Source: Bombardia bombarda (Eukaryota > Ascomycota > Sordariomycetes > Sordariales > Lasiosphaeriaceae). Taken from it: a DNA stretch of 64,000 bases. The DNA is taken from the NCBI GenBank assembly GCA_030512295.1, contig JAULSR010000002.1, positions 992,001-1,056,000 of the forward strand. Reading direction: 5' to 3'. Each line of letters begins with the position of its first letter. The first letter of the stretch is position 1. The notes under the pieces were generated by a model. That model saw only the letters and a program-made list of their open reading frames with translations. It searched no databases and was not told where the DNA came from. Made by a program: the position numbers and the translations under genes. Shown here piece by piece: positions 12,801-24,029 of the stretch.

Positions 12801-15332
12801 CGAAGGGCTCGTGACAGGGGCATCGCAAATCATCAGCACGTCACGGGGCTATTCTTGGTACTTTGGCGTTGAACTTCAAATCGGGTAGCCAAGACAGTGG
12901 CATTTTGGTCAGACGTTTTGGTCTGTGGTTGAGACTGAACCGCGTGGTGACAGGAAAGCAATGGAAGGTACTTGTTTGCAGACTGCAAAGTGCGCTTCTC
13001 CTTTCCTCCCAGGTAACAGCAAAGTTCGGTGCTGATCGGTGTGGGAAGTAATTGGCCCTGTTCGCCGTTAGTGATGTAAGCCTGGTGGTAGATCGCTCAT
13101 CGAGCCAATCAATGGGATTCCAGGCGGCTTGGTTGCACTTGCCGGACAATGGAACCCCAGAAGGCCCAAGCTTCCTTCTATGCTTCCATGGGGATGGGGG
13201 AACGAGCGCGTTGGTAGGCAGGCACATTACGAACCTCAAGACGTTCTGTCGATGAAAAATCTTACGTATTCGTAACCCCGTAAAGTTAGGCAGGCGACGT
13301 TTGCTCTCGTTGTCTTCTCTTCCATTTATACACTGTTCGCCATCCTGTACGATTCGAGAGAATGAACGCTCTCGTTCCTCGCTTCTTCTCGCTGTCTTCT
13401 CGTCCTCCGGGCGTTTCCCACTTGCACGCCCCTGGGCTTTCGGCCGGCGCCTCGGCCAGCTTCACCCCCCCAACCTTGCTGAGGCCGGAAATGGCGGCCC
13501 CCACGTCTGCCCGGGGCGCTTGGGATTTGGCAGCCCCGCCCCACGACCTACCGAGCATTCGTACCTGAGCGGGTACCTCGTCGGTCACGCTGGACTTCCA
13601 GACTTCTTCCCGTCCCTTTTGCCGCTGGTCCACCTGTCTGCCCTGTTTGGCCCCCGAAACATGTCTTTTTTTTTCATGATCCCCACGATGAATGAAACTC
13701 CCCCGCCTGGACGTCTTTCCAAGCTTGACGCGCCTCCAGACTGCAGGTGTGTAAGATTGTTGTCAGGCCAGTTTACGGCAGATGGAGAAGCACAAGTTCG
13801 AGTTTCCCTGGGACGAGGCGATTGAGGCTTCAGACTCTGTTCACCTGACGACCTCACAAGCGGCTGCGCCCCTACAAGTCAGGCAAGCATGGCAGCATTT
13901 TTAGGACGGCAGTCATCCCCCGGCCCACCACGGCAGCGGGCCACATCCGTAGTCAACTGCACCAGCACACACGACGAAACAAGCACCCGCCTGCTATTTC
14001 GTATACGGTATACCTCCTTTGTATCCGGGTGGACATTTTGCCGTCCGCTTGTTTGGCTTGCTTTTTTTGCCAGGCTCCCAGACTTTCTAGACTCCCAGAG
14101 CAGCAGCGGCGGCGGCCAAGCAAGTGCCCCTCCTCGCCGCCATGGTCGTCGCCAGTCACCATCCATATCGGCGTTGGTATCTGCCTTCTCTGGGCGATTG
14201 CGTGCCAAGGGCTGTTTCCCTACGGTGTAGTGCCTATGCGACTGCCTCTTTCGACCTGGAATTCGGCAGCTAGTCTCATGGCCGCAGCGGTCTGTCTGCC
14301 TCTTTTCGAGGCAGCCATTCAATGGCGACTTCGTCTCAAGTAGTGACAGTACGCTCACGGCAGCACCCTTCCCTCCCCGTTCCCCATTCCCCACAGAAGC
14401 ACCTACTGGACTCATCCCACACCCCCAAGAAGAAAAGCTTCCCCGAGATTCCAAACGAGGTACCTCGTCATTTGTGGTAGATACTTTGAACATACTTTGC
14501 GCTACACCTTCCCGCCACACACCCTCAAGACACCCTCCCTGCCGAGGTGGAGTCGACCTGTCATAGCTCTGGGTCGACGTTTGGCCTCACCAGCCGTCGT
14601 GCCAATAGGATCTTTCTCTCAGTTGACCCTTTCAACCGCCAAGTTCCCCAGTTCCAGTTTTTAGCACCTAGCCAAGTTCAAAGCCGCTCCTCCAAAGTCT
14701 CAAGGTGCCCCGTACCAGTACCTAAGGTGAAGTACTTTGCTGTGTACAGTGCCAATTTAGACCTTGGGTCATTCCTCGCACTACTCGCCGCCACGGGCAC
14801 CTGGGATGAGTGTTCACGGGGCCGCTCCATCCAGATCGACTGCTCAACGGAATGAAATTGGCTGCAAACCTTCAGGTGCTATTAGCGTCCTTCGGCATAC
14901 CCCAGCCGGCACGCCTGGCCCTGTTGCTGGCAAATTTTCAGGTCATCGCCGTACCCCAAACAGATCTACTTGCTGGAAAGTTTTCTATATAATCCTCACA
15001 ACCGCCACCACCAGTTCCCCCTTTTTCTAGGATTCCCCCTTTCATGTCTGTTTGGTTGAGGTTGTCGAAAACTATCTCCAGTTCCATTTTCTTTCTGTTT
15101 CCTGGGCCGTGGTATCTTCTTTTCTGTGATTCCCCCGCTGTCCAGTCGACCATCAAGTAGTCCCTGTCCATCCCACCCAGCACTCACTTATACCCGTCTG
15201 CCACTCTTCGCCGCCACCACAGCATGCAATAGCATCGTGTGCTCTTGGATCGCTCTTGTGAATCATCACCCAAGTCAAGCCCGTAACCAAGGACAAGGAT
15301 TCGCCAAGAAAACTTTCCATACCTGTTTGACC
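9816..15332. other. 5.5 kb gene-free stretch between divergent genes
   Basis: It lies between the 5' ends of the DPP III and gluconokinase genes. Both strands hold only short ORFs without family motifs, codon pattern or plausible splicing. Visible features: a possible DPP III leader up to 9986, a G14 tract at 11536-11549, GCTAGCTGGCTAGCT near 10793, and many GGTA/TACC-type short motifs. No transposase, reverse transcriptase or terminal repeat was seen. It may hold long 5' UTRs or non-coding transcripts. Confidence 0.5.
11536..11549 (+). repeat. Poly-G tract, 14 bases
   Basis: An uninterrupted run of 14 G in the gene-free stretch. Its length may be unreliable in the assembly. It has no evident function. 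Confidence 0.8.
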
Positions 15333-16148
15333 ATGCTCTCATACGATCTCCCTGTGGCGGTAAACGGACAAAAGCCCTCGCCCTCGGCAATGTCCACCAC
15401 ACGCCAAAGCCTATCGTTGTCACCCAAGGCCGTGCGACTCTCGGCACCCTCACTTTCGAATGGCAATGTTGCGAACAGTGTCACAACTGCCAATGGCGTA
15501 GGCTACCGCCACCAACCGAAGAAGGATCATCACATTTGGCTGGTGACGGGACCTGCCGGCTGTGGCAAAAGCACAGTCGCACAGTTCCTGGCCAATTCCT
15601 TCCACTTGCCTTACATCGAGGGCGACGAGGTACGTTATTCCTCGGGAGTCTCGGTTAACATGTAGCGGTGAATCCAATGCTCACACGGACCTTCATAGTT
15701 TCACCCCCAGGCAAACATCGACAAGATGAGCGCCGGCATCCCCCTTACGGATGCCGACCGTTGGGACTGGCTGACGGCTCTCCGGGAGGCATCGATCCAC
15801 GAGCTTGACCAAGGCAACGAGGGCGTGGTGTTGACTTGCTCCGCACTAAAGCGTAAATACCGCGACGTCATCCGGGTCGCGCCCTATTTCGTGCCAAACA
15901 TCCACCTCCACTTCATCTTCCTCTACGCCCCCGAGGAGGTGCTTCTTAAGCGAGTCCTTGCGCGCCAGAACCATTACATGGGCGCGAACATGGTTCACAG
16001 TCAGTTCGACATACTAGAAAAGCCGACTGTTGACGAGATCGACGTGCTCACGATAGACGTGAGCAAATCGGCAGAGGAGGTCATGGAAGAGGCACTGGAT
16101 CGGGCCTTGGATACCATGGCCTCGATCAGGGACAACAACCAGAAATGA
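15333..16148 (+). CDS. Gluconokinase (GntK-type, thermoresistant family)
   Basis: It phosphorylates D-gluconate to 6-phosphogluconate with ATP and so feeds the pentose phosphate pathway. Two exons give 248 residues: 15333-15629 and 15699-16148, with intron 15630-15698 (GTACGT...ATAG, phase 0). The P-loop VTGPAGCGKST lies at about residues 71-81. The family block follows as YIEGDE, interrupted by the intron, then FHPQANIDKMSAGIPLTDAD and RWDWL. LTCSALKRKYRD and LLKRVLARQNHYM complete the shikimate-kinase-like fold. About 65 residues of Ser-rich, probably disordered sequence precede the kinase, which starts near HIWLVTG; bacterial enzymes lack this extension. I chose the ATG at 15333; the in-frame ATG at 15390 (residue 20) is an alternative. 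Confidence 0.92.
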
Positions 16149-19060
16149 CGTGCATACGGGAAGGGGGTGATGCACATCACTGCATGACGCTAGGTCGCGG
16201 GGGGTTTTCCAACCGGCCCCACCGTTGTATCGCAACAGGAGCTCGATTCGAAACACCGATTTCTTGCTCTCTTCTTCTACCAGGCGTAGTTTATTATCGG
16301 GTCCGGATATGGGGGACACTCTTTGTTTCTGTGCATACTTAAAGGTTTTGGGACTCTCTAGTCCCACTTGCATTGGGCAAGGCGGGCTGCAAAATGCCTG
16401 GCTCTTGTCATGGGCGTTCAAAAAGGGAAGGGTTGCGCATAATCAGGGTGATGATACGGCAGCAACCAAGGGGGGCAATATGCATAGAGCGGGTGGTGAT
16501 GAGTAACGAGATCTCTCTGATATCTCCTTTGAGTACAAACGAATACAATCTGCCCATCGGAGGAAACGATTCTTGTTCTTTTCTTTTTTCATATCTTTAG
16601 GTGATGTTACCTCCGGACTATGTGCGAGGCTCACCTCCTGCCTGTGCCGATCTCCCGCTCAGGTAGCGGGCGCGTGTGTTTTCCTTCTTCTTCCCCGTCC
16701 TGCATCACAAACACACATACTCCTGCCAAGCCATGCCCTTCGCCAGTCGTTGTAGCAAGCATGATTTGTACCGCGCGGGAATATGCAAGACATACGCCTA
16801 CACAGACGTAGGCCAATCACCTATCAGTCAATTGCTATATCAGATGCGGGATTCAGATGGCAGATATCACAAACAAGCTCTTTCGTACTACCCGTTCCCG
16901 CTTTCGTCGTCTCTATGTACACGGCCAGGGCGAACAAGCAATCTCTATTCGTCCCGTCCCAACCCCATCCCCGATCATGAGACTGGTAGTATCCGGCAGG
17001 AACGAGGATGGGGGGGACCAATCCATGACATGCCATTGCGCAGCATGGTTGCCCTAGAAAGATGTATTCATCGAGATAGCTCTTGTCCGGGTAGACGAAA
17101 AATGCCGAGCCTTTTCAGCGCAAAATTTTATACCGAAAATGCAACTCTATCTATTTCATACATGGGAGAGCGAAGAAGTTGACTCGAATTGGTTACCCAC
17201 GAGGACTGATGTCTACTAGTAGTACCACACACACAACTATTCTCTCATTCTGGATAACAAGACCACCCCTTCCACCATGGCCTCCACCACCACCACCACC
17301 ATACTATTATTCATGGCACGTCCCATCCGGTAGATCAGGTACGGTGGCTAAGCAGGAGGGCTACTAATCAGGTACCGGTCATCGGCTATTGTGCAAATTC
17401 AAGGGGCGTATCGACACAAAACAACGAATAAATATCAAGGCGTAGGCAAACTTGAGCTTTGAGGAATCGTATGAGAGCACTGAGAATAGGGGAATACCGA
17501 AAACAGACAAGCAATCACCACGCCAACGACGGACTGGACCCAGTTTGCTACGACCAGGAGCATAGCGTCCCGCGATGCTACTATGAATGCGGAAGGTCAA
17601 GTCGGCAGACAAACCCAACCACTCACTCTACGTGCTTCATCTGTCTAGCTCTTCTTAATAGCGGGCGTTAATTAACTTAACATCATCTACAACAGTAATT
17701 ATATCCAATTACACGCAGAGATAGTAGATTAATACTTCCAGACAAGCGCACTACCAGGAATACACAGTCCATCTAACTATCATGATAATGGACGCAGCAT
17801 ATCTCACTGTCGTATGACTGTCCAAACCCCTTTTACCCGACGCAGTCTCTTAAACGTACAAGGATCATAGACAGCATAACTAGAGAACCAGAAGATCAAC
17901 TAATGTGAGGACAAGCAATAGCAGGCTGCTATCAGGCCTCTCAACCCAAAACAGTAAAATTGTGATCTTTGGTCAGACCACCTCACGATACAAGATAGCG
18001 GCCGCTCTCGTCCCTCCCGGTTCGCATGCATGGAAACTCGACATATACCTGTCTTGCTCCCTTCTTTTTTAGTCCGACAGGACGTCTACTACCTTAGGTG
18101 GGGGTCATCACAACTACACCACCTACCTTAGTTCAATTCACATCTCATTTATACTACTGACAGCAGTAGCTGCCTGTCATCAACTTCCGACCGCTCGTGG
18201 CCACAATACCAACCCACTTGGGGAAGGAACCTATCTAGGCAAGGTAGACGGCCAGTATCATGATACTTGTACCAAGTTGGATAAAATACATAGATAGCAT
18301 GCGCTGGCTAGGTAGCTGGCTGGCCGTGCTGATGACGACAAAATAACTCCACCAATAATGATCTCACACATATTTACCTATCATTTCCTGACACTGACAA
18401 AAGGCGCCCGCTTACACCACGGTACTTGGTTATCACACTGTAGTCAAGTCCGCTACGGCTGAGCCGGCGTACATATACATACACCCATCACCAATTCCTT
18501 ACCTACCTCCCTGATATGTCCAGTAGTAGCCACGATAGACAAACACGAAAAGACGGTCAGTGCGAGAAGGATTGAAGAAACAACCCGTGGCAGGCCGATA
18601 AGCGACGGTACAATGAGTTTCTATACTATTTGATGTGGTAGCATTTTGCCCACAGGGCACGTACATACATGGAAAGCGAACCACGGAAAGGAATCCTGCA
18701 TGATACCTGGGTAGCTATGTATGTACGTACCTACCAAACCAATGCCGAGAAATGTCATGTAACACGCCTCTTTTTTTTCTGTTTCTTTTTCCGTACTTTC
18801 CATGCATCGCATCCGCATGTTTCTATGCATCAAACCACATGTACCCTTTCTTTGGCTACTGCTCCAGGAAGCCTACAGAGGAAATACGTACTCTACCTAC
18901 GAGAGGTCACACACCCAACAATAATAGCCTGCATATATGTAGTTTTCTTCTCGCTACAATGCTAAGTTGAACGTCCCTAGACAGACGGGCATGCGGATGA
19001 CGGTCTTGGCGCCAACGAATGAATGAATCAAGTAAAACGAACCCCGCCGTCTGTCTCCCT

Positions 19061-19083
19061 TCTCTCTCTCTCTCTCTCTCTCT
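19061..19083 (+). repeat. TC dinucleotide microsatellite
   Basis: About eleven perfect TC units in non-coding DNA. A simple-sequence repeat, likely variable between isolates. Confidence 0.9.
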
Positions 19084-19162
19084 ATCCGGCAAAGCAAAGC
19101 CTGCAAGGCTTCACCCAGCTTGTATGAATGAATCAATGAATGGTGTGCACACTTGAACTTCC

Positions 19163-19190
19163 AGCTGCAGCTGCAGCTGCAGCTCTCTTA
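19163..19190 (+). repeat. AGCTGC hexanucleotide repeat, self-complementary
   Basis: Four AGCTGC units plus AGCT, 28 bases in all. The whole tract is its own reverse complement, so it can form a hairpin, and it contains repeated PstI and PvuII sites. Confidence 0.9.
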
Positions 19191-19965
19191 GCTTAGCAGA
19201 GGGGTGGGGAGCGAGAAAGGGAACCTGGTGACAAAACAGGCAGAGAAATGTGAAAACGTAAAAAGAGAATGGCGACATTGACGCACGCGCGCACGCGAAC
19301 GGGCATTGAATATTTTCCCGTCCATCGGATTATCCGTCCATTGACAATTGGACGTAGACAGAAACGAGCGGGTTTCTCGGGGCCGGTATTGGGGGGAGGG
19401 GGGTTGTGGTGGTGGTGGAAGAGGAGGACATCGAGGTGATGGAGGGAAGGAGGGAAAAGGGCATCACGGGGTGGATGGGTGGACGTCTGCTGCTGCTGCT
19501 CCTGTTGCCGGTGACGGGGAAAGACCCAATGTGGGGAACCCGAAAAGAGGGGCGATTACCTGGGGACGGGGAGGGGGGATATGCAGTGTACTGTGTAATG
19601 ATTTCAACTATCTTTATTTCAGTCTGACCTGTCTACATACCCGGTATGTACCCCATGTAGGCCTGTCTCCCTTAGCCTTGTTCTTTTTCTAGTTTTTCTT
19701 CCTTTTTGCATGGCTCGTCCATTCAATTATTCATCGTCCCTACTGGGGCACCAAACGGGAGGTAAGGTAAGTGGTCTGGTCCCTTTCCATTACCCATGGG
19801 TATTCACACGACATCACCGCCGTGTCACCAGTTAGGTAAGTAACTGCCTGCATGTGTTCTGTCGCACAAACCTGGTGTATAGCGGTCTCGGCGCATACAC
19901 AAGAGAACTAGACCTCCAAAAAGTAGCGTGTGTAACACCCACAAGCACATGGATACCCCCTTTTA

Positions 19966-21645
19966 CTAGCGCAGATGCATGACCATGACATCGGGCTCCT
20001 CGACAATGGCGCGCACCACGTCGGCCGCCCTCGCCATGGTGGCGCCGTCGACGACCCGGTGATCGGCGCTCCAGCTAAAGTTGCACACCTGCCTCTTGAC
20101 CACCCTGTCCTCCTCGCCCGGGGCCGTCGAGAAGGCCGGCACGGTGCGCATGCGGCCGATGCCCAGGATGGCCACCTCGCGCTCAACCACCACGGGCGAC
20201 AGGTAGGTGCCGCCGATGCTGCCAATGTTACTGACCGTGATGGTGCCGCCCGACATGTCCTGCGGCGCGAGCTTGCCCACGACGGCGAGCGCCTGCAGCC
20301 GTGCGAGCTCGGCCGCGATGCCCAGCACGTTGAGGCCGCCCACGTTCTTGATCACGGGCACGAGGAGCCCTTGCGGTGTGTCCATGGCCACGCCGATGTT
20401 GTGCTGACTGCGTAGCACAAGAGTTGGTTTGCCATTGTTGTTGTTGCTGCTGTCACCCTCGACATCGACCCTCGCGTTGAGCACGGGGTACTTGTACAAG
20501 GCCATTGAGACAGCCTTGATGATGAAGGGGAGGTACGAGAGCTTGCTGATTTGGCTGTTATTGTCACCGATGCTGGTGCCCGCTAGGACTTTGTTCAGGC
20601 GCGCGCGCAGCTCCACCAGCGAGGTGAAGTCGACCTCGTCGGCGTACAGAAAGTGTGGGATGCGCAGCGAACGTGTCATGGTCTTGAACATCATCTCCTG
20701 CGTCTTTGTCATGACAATCGGCGTCTCCTTTTGCGGCCCAGCCGTCGAGGCCTCGGGCGATGAAAAGCCGCCGCTACCACTCGCTGCGGCCGTCGCGTTA
20801 GAAGACGTCGCCGTGGATGGTGATGGCTGAATAGCCGTCGGCGGCGGGACAGAGTCTCTTTGTTGTGTGAACTTGTAGATGTCCTCCTTCAACACACGCC
20901 CGTCCTTGCCTGTCCCATTAATATGTTTGATATCGACATCTAGTTCTCGCAAGAGGTGTCGGACAGCAGGAGTCGCTAAGCCGGCATGCGTCCCCTTGCT
21001 CTGCTGTGGCTGTTGCGGACGCTGTGTTGCCTCGACCCCTTTGTTTCCTTGAGCTACGCTTTCTGGCGCTGTTGCCGACGGTAGTCTGATCTCAGGGGGA
21101 GGGGGAGTGGGAGCTGAAGTCAAGGTTGGTGGTGCTGTTGGCGCAGGAGGTTCGGGCGGCGTCAGGGCGTCGAGATCCTCCTTCTTGACATCGCTCTGGA
21201 TGTCGATGTCGACAAAGGGCTTGCCAACCTTGGCCATGTCGCCAGCCTCATAGTGCAGCGTCTTAACAACACCAGCGAAGCGGCTTGTGATCTCGACCGA
21301 GGCCTTGTCGCTCTGGACCTCGCATAGCGGCGAGAACTCTTCGACCCGCGCGCCTGGTTCCACGAACCACTGGATGATCTCACACTCGACGATGCCCTCG
21401 CCAATGTCGGCCAATAGCACTGGCTTGACGACCTGGAGATGCCTTGTCGAGTGGAACAACGCTCTGGGGGTATGTTGCAGATGGAATCTGGGTTGAGTTT
21501 GATGGCGCGTCGGCCTAGGTCTGGTAGTAGTAGACTGGGAGCGAGGGATTGTGACTGTGGCTGGCGCGAGTCGACCACCGACGATACTGGTGGTGCGGAT
21601 GCGCCATTGTCGACCGACGGCGCGGGAGCTCTCTTTTGAAAACAT
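19966..21645 (-). CDS. Branched-chain 2-oxoacid dehydrogenase E2 (dihydrolipoyl transacylase), mitochondrial
   Basis: This is the core acyltransferase of the mitochondrial complex that oxidises the 2-oxo acids of Leu, Ile and Val. One uninterrupted exon encodes 559 residues. An Arg/Ser-rich presequence (about 1-70) precedes the lipoyl domain, whose lipoylated lysine is K114 in QSDKASVEIT. A Pro-rich linker leads to the subunit-binding domain, LATPAVRHLLRELDVDIKHI near 223-242. After a second flexible linker comes the catalytic domain, from about residue 307, with the active-site motif SADHRVVDG (His529) close to the C-terminus. The ADIGEGIVECEIIQW start of the lipoyl domain separates it from pyruvate and 2-oxoglutarate E2 proteins. 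It is divergent from ATP10. Confidence 0.95.
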   Translation of the reverse strand: MFSKESSRAVGRQWRIRTTSIVGGRLAPATVTIPRSQSTTTRPRPTRHQTQPRFHLQHTPRALFHSTRHLQVVKPVLLADIGEGIVECEIIQWFVEPGARVEEFSPLCEVQSDKASVEITSRFAGVVKTLHYEAGDMAKVGKPFVDIDIQSDVKKEDLDALTPPEPPAPTAPPTLTSAPTPPPPEIRLPSATAPESVAQGNKGVEATQRPQQPQQSKGTHAGLATPAVRHLLRELDVDIKHINGTGKDGRVLKEDIYKFTQQRDSVPPPTAIQPSPSTATSSNATAAASGSGGFSSPEASTAGPQKETPIVMTKTQEMMFKTMTRSLRIPHFLYADEVDFTSLVELRARLNKVLAGTSIGDNNSQISKLSYLPFIIKAVSMALYKYPVLNARVDVEGDSSNNNNGKPTLVLRSQHNIGVAMDTPQGLLVPVIKNVGGLNVLGIAAELARLQALAVVGKLAPQDMSGGTITVSNIGSIGGTYLSPVVVEREVAILGIGRMRTVPAFSTAPGEEDRVVKRQVCNFSWSADHRVVDGATMARAADVVRAIVEEPDVMVMHLR

Positions 21646-22125
21646 TTCAGGCGGTGGGTGAGATAGTGTAGACGGCTCTTGAACCTCTAGCGATCACATC
21701 TTTAAGGTCAATTGACTCTTGTGTCTCCTCACTCTCGGCAAGCCGCCCAGCCGCGCTCTGGTTGATCGGTGTTTGCTTGCCCGCATGGCTTGCTACGGCT
21801 TATACAATCAGCTTATGACGTTGAAGGCCGAGGGCAGCAACCAGGGGCGACCCCGCGAATAGCCGAGCCCTTGGCAGGTGCAACTGGCACTAAAGCCCCC
21901 CCGGCCCTGGCCGCTGTGGATCCGCAGTTGACCGCCCCGGCAGGCTGGAGGCTGGAGGGCTGATTGTGGGGTGCGAGGGTGCCAAGCTGTCGTGTGGAAA
22001 TTTCTCGGGAGCCGTTGAGACCTGGGGACGACGGGGGGGTCTAGATTCCAGAAGCACTTCAATCTACGGATAGGACCACGACTGCCCGTTGTGATATGCC
22101 GCTATAACAACCTCAATTGGACACC
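21646..22125. promoter_or_regulatory. Divergent promoter region E2 / ATP10
   Basis: 480 bases between the start codons of two divergently transcribed genes for mitochondrial proteins. It must contain both promoters. I could not name a specific binding site. Confidence 0.6.
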
Positions 22126-23261
22126 ATGATCATCCGGACAGGCACTCGAGCAGTGCGCTCGGCGTCCTGCCTCCTCTGCCAATGGAGATCGTTCAGCGTC
22201 TCGTACCGACGGCTCGCGGCCAACAAGACACCAACGCCTCCTCCATCATCGTCATCACCACTAAAATCAAGCACCACCCCAGCAGCTAAGTCCGCTGCCA
22301 AAAATGGCGACAAATCCAGCTCCAAGCGCAATGCAGCGGCATTACCATCACTACCATCAACAAAAACACCCACCGGCCCCCTCGCCCATGCCCCCCGCGG
22401 CTACGGCGAGAAGATGGACGACTTCACCCCGACCCCCTCGGCCGGCCCATCGGCATGAACCACCCGCCGCTCGCGGGCGAAAACACGGGCGTCGACACGC
22501 GCACCATCAAGCAGCGGCGCGACGACTTTGTCGACTACGACAAGCACCTGGCCCGCCGCGAGGAGCTCAAGACCAAGATGTCGCGCCCTTACTTCCGCGA
22601 CTGGCGCAACATGCAGTTCCACAAGGGCAAGACCTTCTTGTCGCCCCCGCGCCTCTTCAAGGCCGACCTCTCCCTCTTCTTCCCCAACCTGCACGGCCGC
22701 ACCCTCGCCAGCGCCGACCCCGCCGACACCACCCCGCTGCTTGAGGGCCGCGCCTCCGTCGTCGCCGTCTTCAGCAGCAGGTGGGCCGAGAACCAGGTCG
22801 CCAGCTTCACGTCGAAAGAGGCCAGCCCGGCGCTGCATGCGGCGCTGGGGGGGAGCCAGGGGCTGGCGCAGCTGGTGCAGGTCAACGTCGAGGAGGACCC
22901 GCTCAAGGCGTGGCTGATCAGGCTGTTTATGGGGTCGCTGCGCAAGAGGGTCGGCAAGGAGAACTGGGACAAGTACTTTATCGTCCGCAAGGGGCTGACG
23001 GATGAGATTCGTGAGTCGATCGGCGTGCTGAATACCAAGGTCGGGTACACATATCTTGTCGACCACCATTGCCGGATCCGCTGGGCGGGGAGCGGCATCG
23101 CGGAGCCTGGCGAGCGTGAGGGCCTGGCCAAGGGCGTGCAGAGGGTGTTGGATGAGATGGCCAAGGAGGCGGTGGGACAGAACTTTGTGAGGAGACCAGT
23201 TGCCAAGGTGGATGCTGCTGGTAGCGGTGGTGTAAAGGGGACGGAGGGCAAGAGTGTATAG
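22126..23261 (+). CDS. ATP10: Atp10, mitochondrial ATP synthase assembly factor (frame break at a C run)
   Basis: Atp10 is a mitochondrial inner-membrane chaperone that helps assemble Atp6 into the Fo sector of ATP synthase. The N-terminal part from the ATG at 22126 is a basic presequence and a Ser/Pro/Lys-rich stretch in one frame, up to GYGEKMDDFTPTP. The conserved Atp10 domain lies in another frame from about 22437 to 23261. Its motifs include RRDDFVDYDKHLARREELK, MSRPYFRDWRNMQFHKGK, LSLFFPNLHGRTL and TKVGYTYLVDHHCRIRWAGS. No splice signal lies between the two parts. One additional C in the run 22433-22437 restores a single frame of about 378 residues. The domain is complete, so an assembly error is more likely than a pseudogene. 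Confidence 0.88.
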
Positions 23262-24029
23262 TTTGTGTTGTCGTGATGTGTTGATACCCCTCCTCCCTCT
23301 CCCCTTTCCCTCTCGTGTACCATCACCTCTACCGTAAATAGCTGTCTATAAACTGTACCGCATGCCACGTTTCTGGCTATCTGTCTGTCGGCAGTATCAC
23401 ATGTCATCTTCTTATAAGGAGATTAATTTACTGCTGCCCAAGTCAACTGTACCTATAAAATATACACCATTCATGTGCATCGATGCTCCATTTCTTAGAG
23501 GTCAAAGGTGGGTGGTCTGTCTCGCGTTGATGCCATAGACTGCCTGCCTTGGAATATACATACCTATACAATCTCGAATGAGCTCACCCTGTCTCGTTCC
23601 CTACCCTTCTGACTCCTTCGAACGCCATGTTTTCCCACGCCATGCTTACCAACAAAAGCCAAAAACCACAAAAGCCAAAAACCAAAAACATGTAAAGAAA
23701 AGGAGCTGTACACGTTGTGATCCCCCACCCCACCTGACCATCCCAGAGAGCATTGCCGCGGTCTCTTGCTCCCTATTATACGTCGACCTCAATTTTTCCT
23801 CTCCGTTTTCTCTCTCTCTGCCTCGCTCTTCCCTTCTCTTTCTCCACCTCCATTACCCATCACCATCTATGATTCTCGTATCTTGTACTCCCCACTTACT
23901 CGCCCTCCTTTTTCCTTTCCCTCTCCCCTTCACCTCCATTCATCACCTCCTCTTTTTCATTGGCGAATCTCCCACCCATTTGAAACCCCCCAAAAAACCG
24001 AAACAAAAAACTTCGAGCGAGACAGAAGC
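23262..24029. other. Convergent intergenic region
   Basis: This lies between the 3' ends of ATP10 and GOS1. It contains a long pyrimidine-rich stretch at about 23770-23970. One ORF runs through it and over GOS1 on the opposite strand, but it has low-complexity composition and no motif, so I treat it as chance. Confidence 0.55.

Larger units (their letters stand above)
16149..19965. other. 3.8 kb gene-free stretch between convergent genes
   Basis: Both neighbours end here (gluconokinase from the left, E2 from the right), so no promoter for them is needed. I could not assemble any exon chain with a recognisable protein. Visible structure: a CCA triplet run near 17276-17301, the TC and AGCTGC repeats listed separately, and a G-rich segment at 19376-19450. 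The length is unusual for a convergent spacer. Confidence 0.5.

Noticed and set aside
13301..13825. Possible protein of 174 residues in the 5.5 kb gap
   Set aside because: The composition is not protein-like, with no motif, no plausible splice partners and no supporting neighbour.
13879..14520. Minus-strand ORF of 213 residues
   Set aside because: Random-looking Arg/Gly/Ser mix with no motif; similar lengths arise by chance in GC-rich DNA.
16445..16525. Box C/D snoRNA candidate (two GTGATGA boxes and a CTGA)
   Set aside because: The second C-like box sits only about 15 bases before the D box, and the ends do not form a terminal stem.
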